Source: Bryobacteraceae bacterium
Lineage (GTDB): Bacteria; Acidobacteriota; Terriglobia; Bryobacterales; Bryobacteraceae
Length of the DNA: 5,835 nt
NCBI GenBank assembly: GCA_014379815.1
Contig: JACMLA010000290.1
Span: 1-5,835, forward strand
Direction: 5' to 3'
How positions within the stretch are numbered: position 1 is the stretch's first letter; each line of letters opens with the position of its first letter. A program made the position numbers and the translations under genes. Under the pieces are notes generated by a model. That model saw only the letters and a program-made list of their open reading frames with translations. It was not told the origin of the DNA and did not search any database. This document shows, piece by piece, positions 5,233 to 5,835 of the stretch.

Positions 5233-5835
5233 ATGGCAAAGATGCAGATGGATCGTCGTTCGTGGTTGCGCATGATGGCGCCTGGAGCTTTGTTCGGACT
5301 GGATGCTCTGTTTACAGCCGAACGGACAAATGCTGCGCAGATCGGACCAAGGGACAACATAAAAGTCACCAAGATCGAATCCTTTGTTCTTAAGAATTCG
5401 TGGGTGTTCGTGAAGATCTCAACCGACGCTGGCATCACAGGTTGGGGCGAGATGCTAAAGGATGATGCAAAAGCCTGTGCCGCCGGGGCGCTGGAAGTAG
5501 CCAACTACCTGGTAGGTCAGGATCCGCTGAGGGTAGTATTCCACTGGCAGGCAATCCACCGCGGAGCCTTTTATCGTGGAGGGCCCATCAAGACAGCCAT
5601 CACCAGCGGGATCGATCAGGCACTGTGGGACATCAAAGGGAAAGCATTCGGCGTTCCGGTCTACAAGCTGCTCGGGGGACCCACGCGGGACAGCGTCAGA
5701 GTGTACGGCACGGTGAGTGAAGCAACCGGCGTGAACGCAATGAAGACCCAGTTGCGTGCCTTTGGTCGGGGACCTAACAAATACAACGAAGGTCAGAAAT
5801 ATGTCGATGGGTGTGTCGAGTACTTCAAGGCACTC
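5233..5835 (+). CDS. Mandelate racemase/muconate lactonizing enzyme family, galactonate-dehydratase-like (N-terminal part)
   Basis: The first 201 residues of an enolase-superfamily enzyme; the gene runs off the right edge. After an N-terminal extension, residues 43-160 form the capping domain plus the start of the barrel. They resemble galactonate dehydratase (DgoD) closely: IKVTKIESFVL (43-53), TDAGITGWGEM (64-74), the QDPLR and HW pair, FYRGGPIKTA (113-122), and SGIDQALWDIKGKAFGVPVY (125-144), then KLLGG. Such enzymes remove water from sugar acids such as D-galactonate. The metal-binding Asp/Glu/Glu and the catalytic bases lie beyond the window, so substrate and activity cannot be confirmed. 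Unlike cytoplasmic E. coli DgoD, it begins with DRRSWLRM (7-14) and a hydrophobic stretch ending near TNAAQ (32-36), consistent with a Tat export signal. GGGAGGAAG at 5218-5226 supports the start. It lies 84 bases after the haem gene, behind a repeat array that may regulate it. Confidence 0.85.
   Translation, partial: MAKMQMDRRSWLRMMAPGALFGLDALFTAERTNAAQIGPRDNIKVTKIESFVLKNSWVFVKISTDAGITGWGEMLKDDAKACAAGALEVANYLVGQDPLRVVFHWQAIHRGAFYRGGPIKTAITSGIDQALWDIKGKAFGVPVYKLLGGPTRDSVRVYGTVSEATGVNAMKTQLRAFGRGPNKYNEGQKYVDGCVEYFKAL

Noticed and set aside
4956..5504. Long minus-strand open frame (182 codons) spanning the haem gene end and the dehydratase start
   Set aside because: It is antisense to two convincing plus-strand genes, crosses a gap with regulatory repeats, has low-complexity Ser/Arg/Ala composition and shows no recognisable domain.

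Overview
The window reads as a moderately GC-rich, gene-dense bacterial chromosome segment, most likely from an Acidobacteriota (Terriglobia/Solibacter-like) genome. The clues are a secreted protein built of repeated carboxypeptidase-regulatory-like modules, a Tat-signal enolase-superfamily sugar-acid dehydratase, and a single-haem outer-membrane barrel protein. This assignment rests on family content only. No RNA gene, CRISPR array, insertion sequence or phage gene is visible. No gene-free stretch exceeds about 170 bases.

Layout, left to right. (1) 2-925: the 3' part of a large extracellular protein of repeated beta-sandwich modules, interrupted by an in-frame TAG at 116-118 with homologous sequence on both sides. 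(2) 1028-1513: a small DUF4126-type membrane protein. Its 3' end overlaps by 11 bases the 3' end of (3), a TetR-family repressor gene on the minus strand (1503-2114). (4) 2202-3245: an extended short-chain dehydrogenase/NAD-dependent epimerase, transcribed divergently from tetR. The 87-base gap between them holds two near-identical palindromes whose centres are 30 bases apart, almost certainly the repressor's operators. This is a self-contained regulator/target pair. (5) 3416-4027 and (6) 4024-5148: a secreted YceI-like lipid/quinone-binding protein and an exported protein with one CxxCH haem site followed by a beta-barrel-like region. The two genes overlap by four bases and look translationally coupled. 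(7) 5233 to the right edge: the first 201 residues of a galactonate-dehydratase-like member of the mandelate racemase group, carrying a twin-arginine signal. It is preceded by an array of alternating TGCCGT/ACGGCA boxes.

The most interesting items are the YceI + haem-barrel pair, which could be a cell-envelope redox module (inference); the box array at 5141-5207, which can fold into mutually exclusive hairpins; the paired TetR operators; and the nonsense codon in the modular surface protein. Only the TetR/SDR circuit can be inferred with good confidence; the functional link in the YceI/haem pair is a hypothesis.
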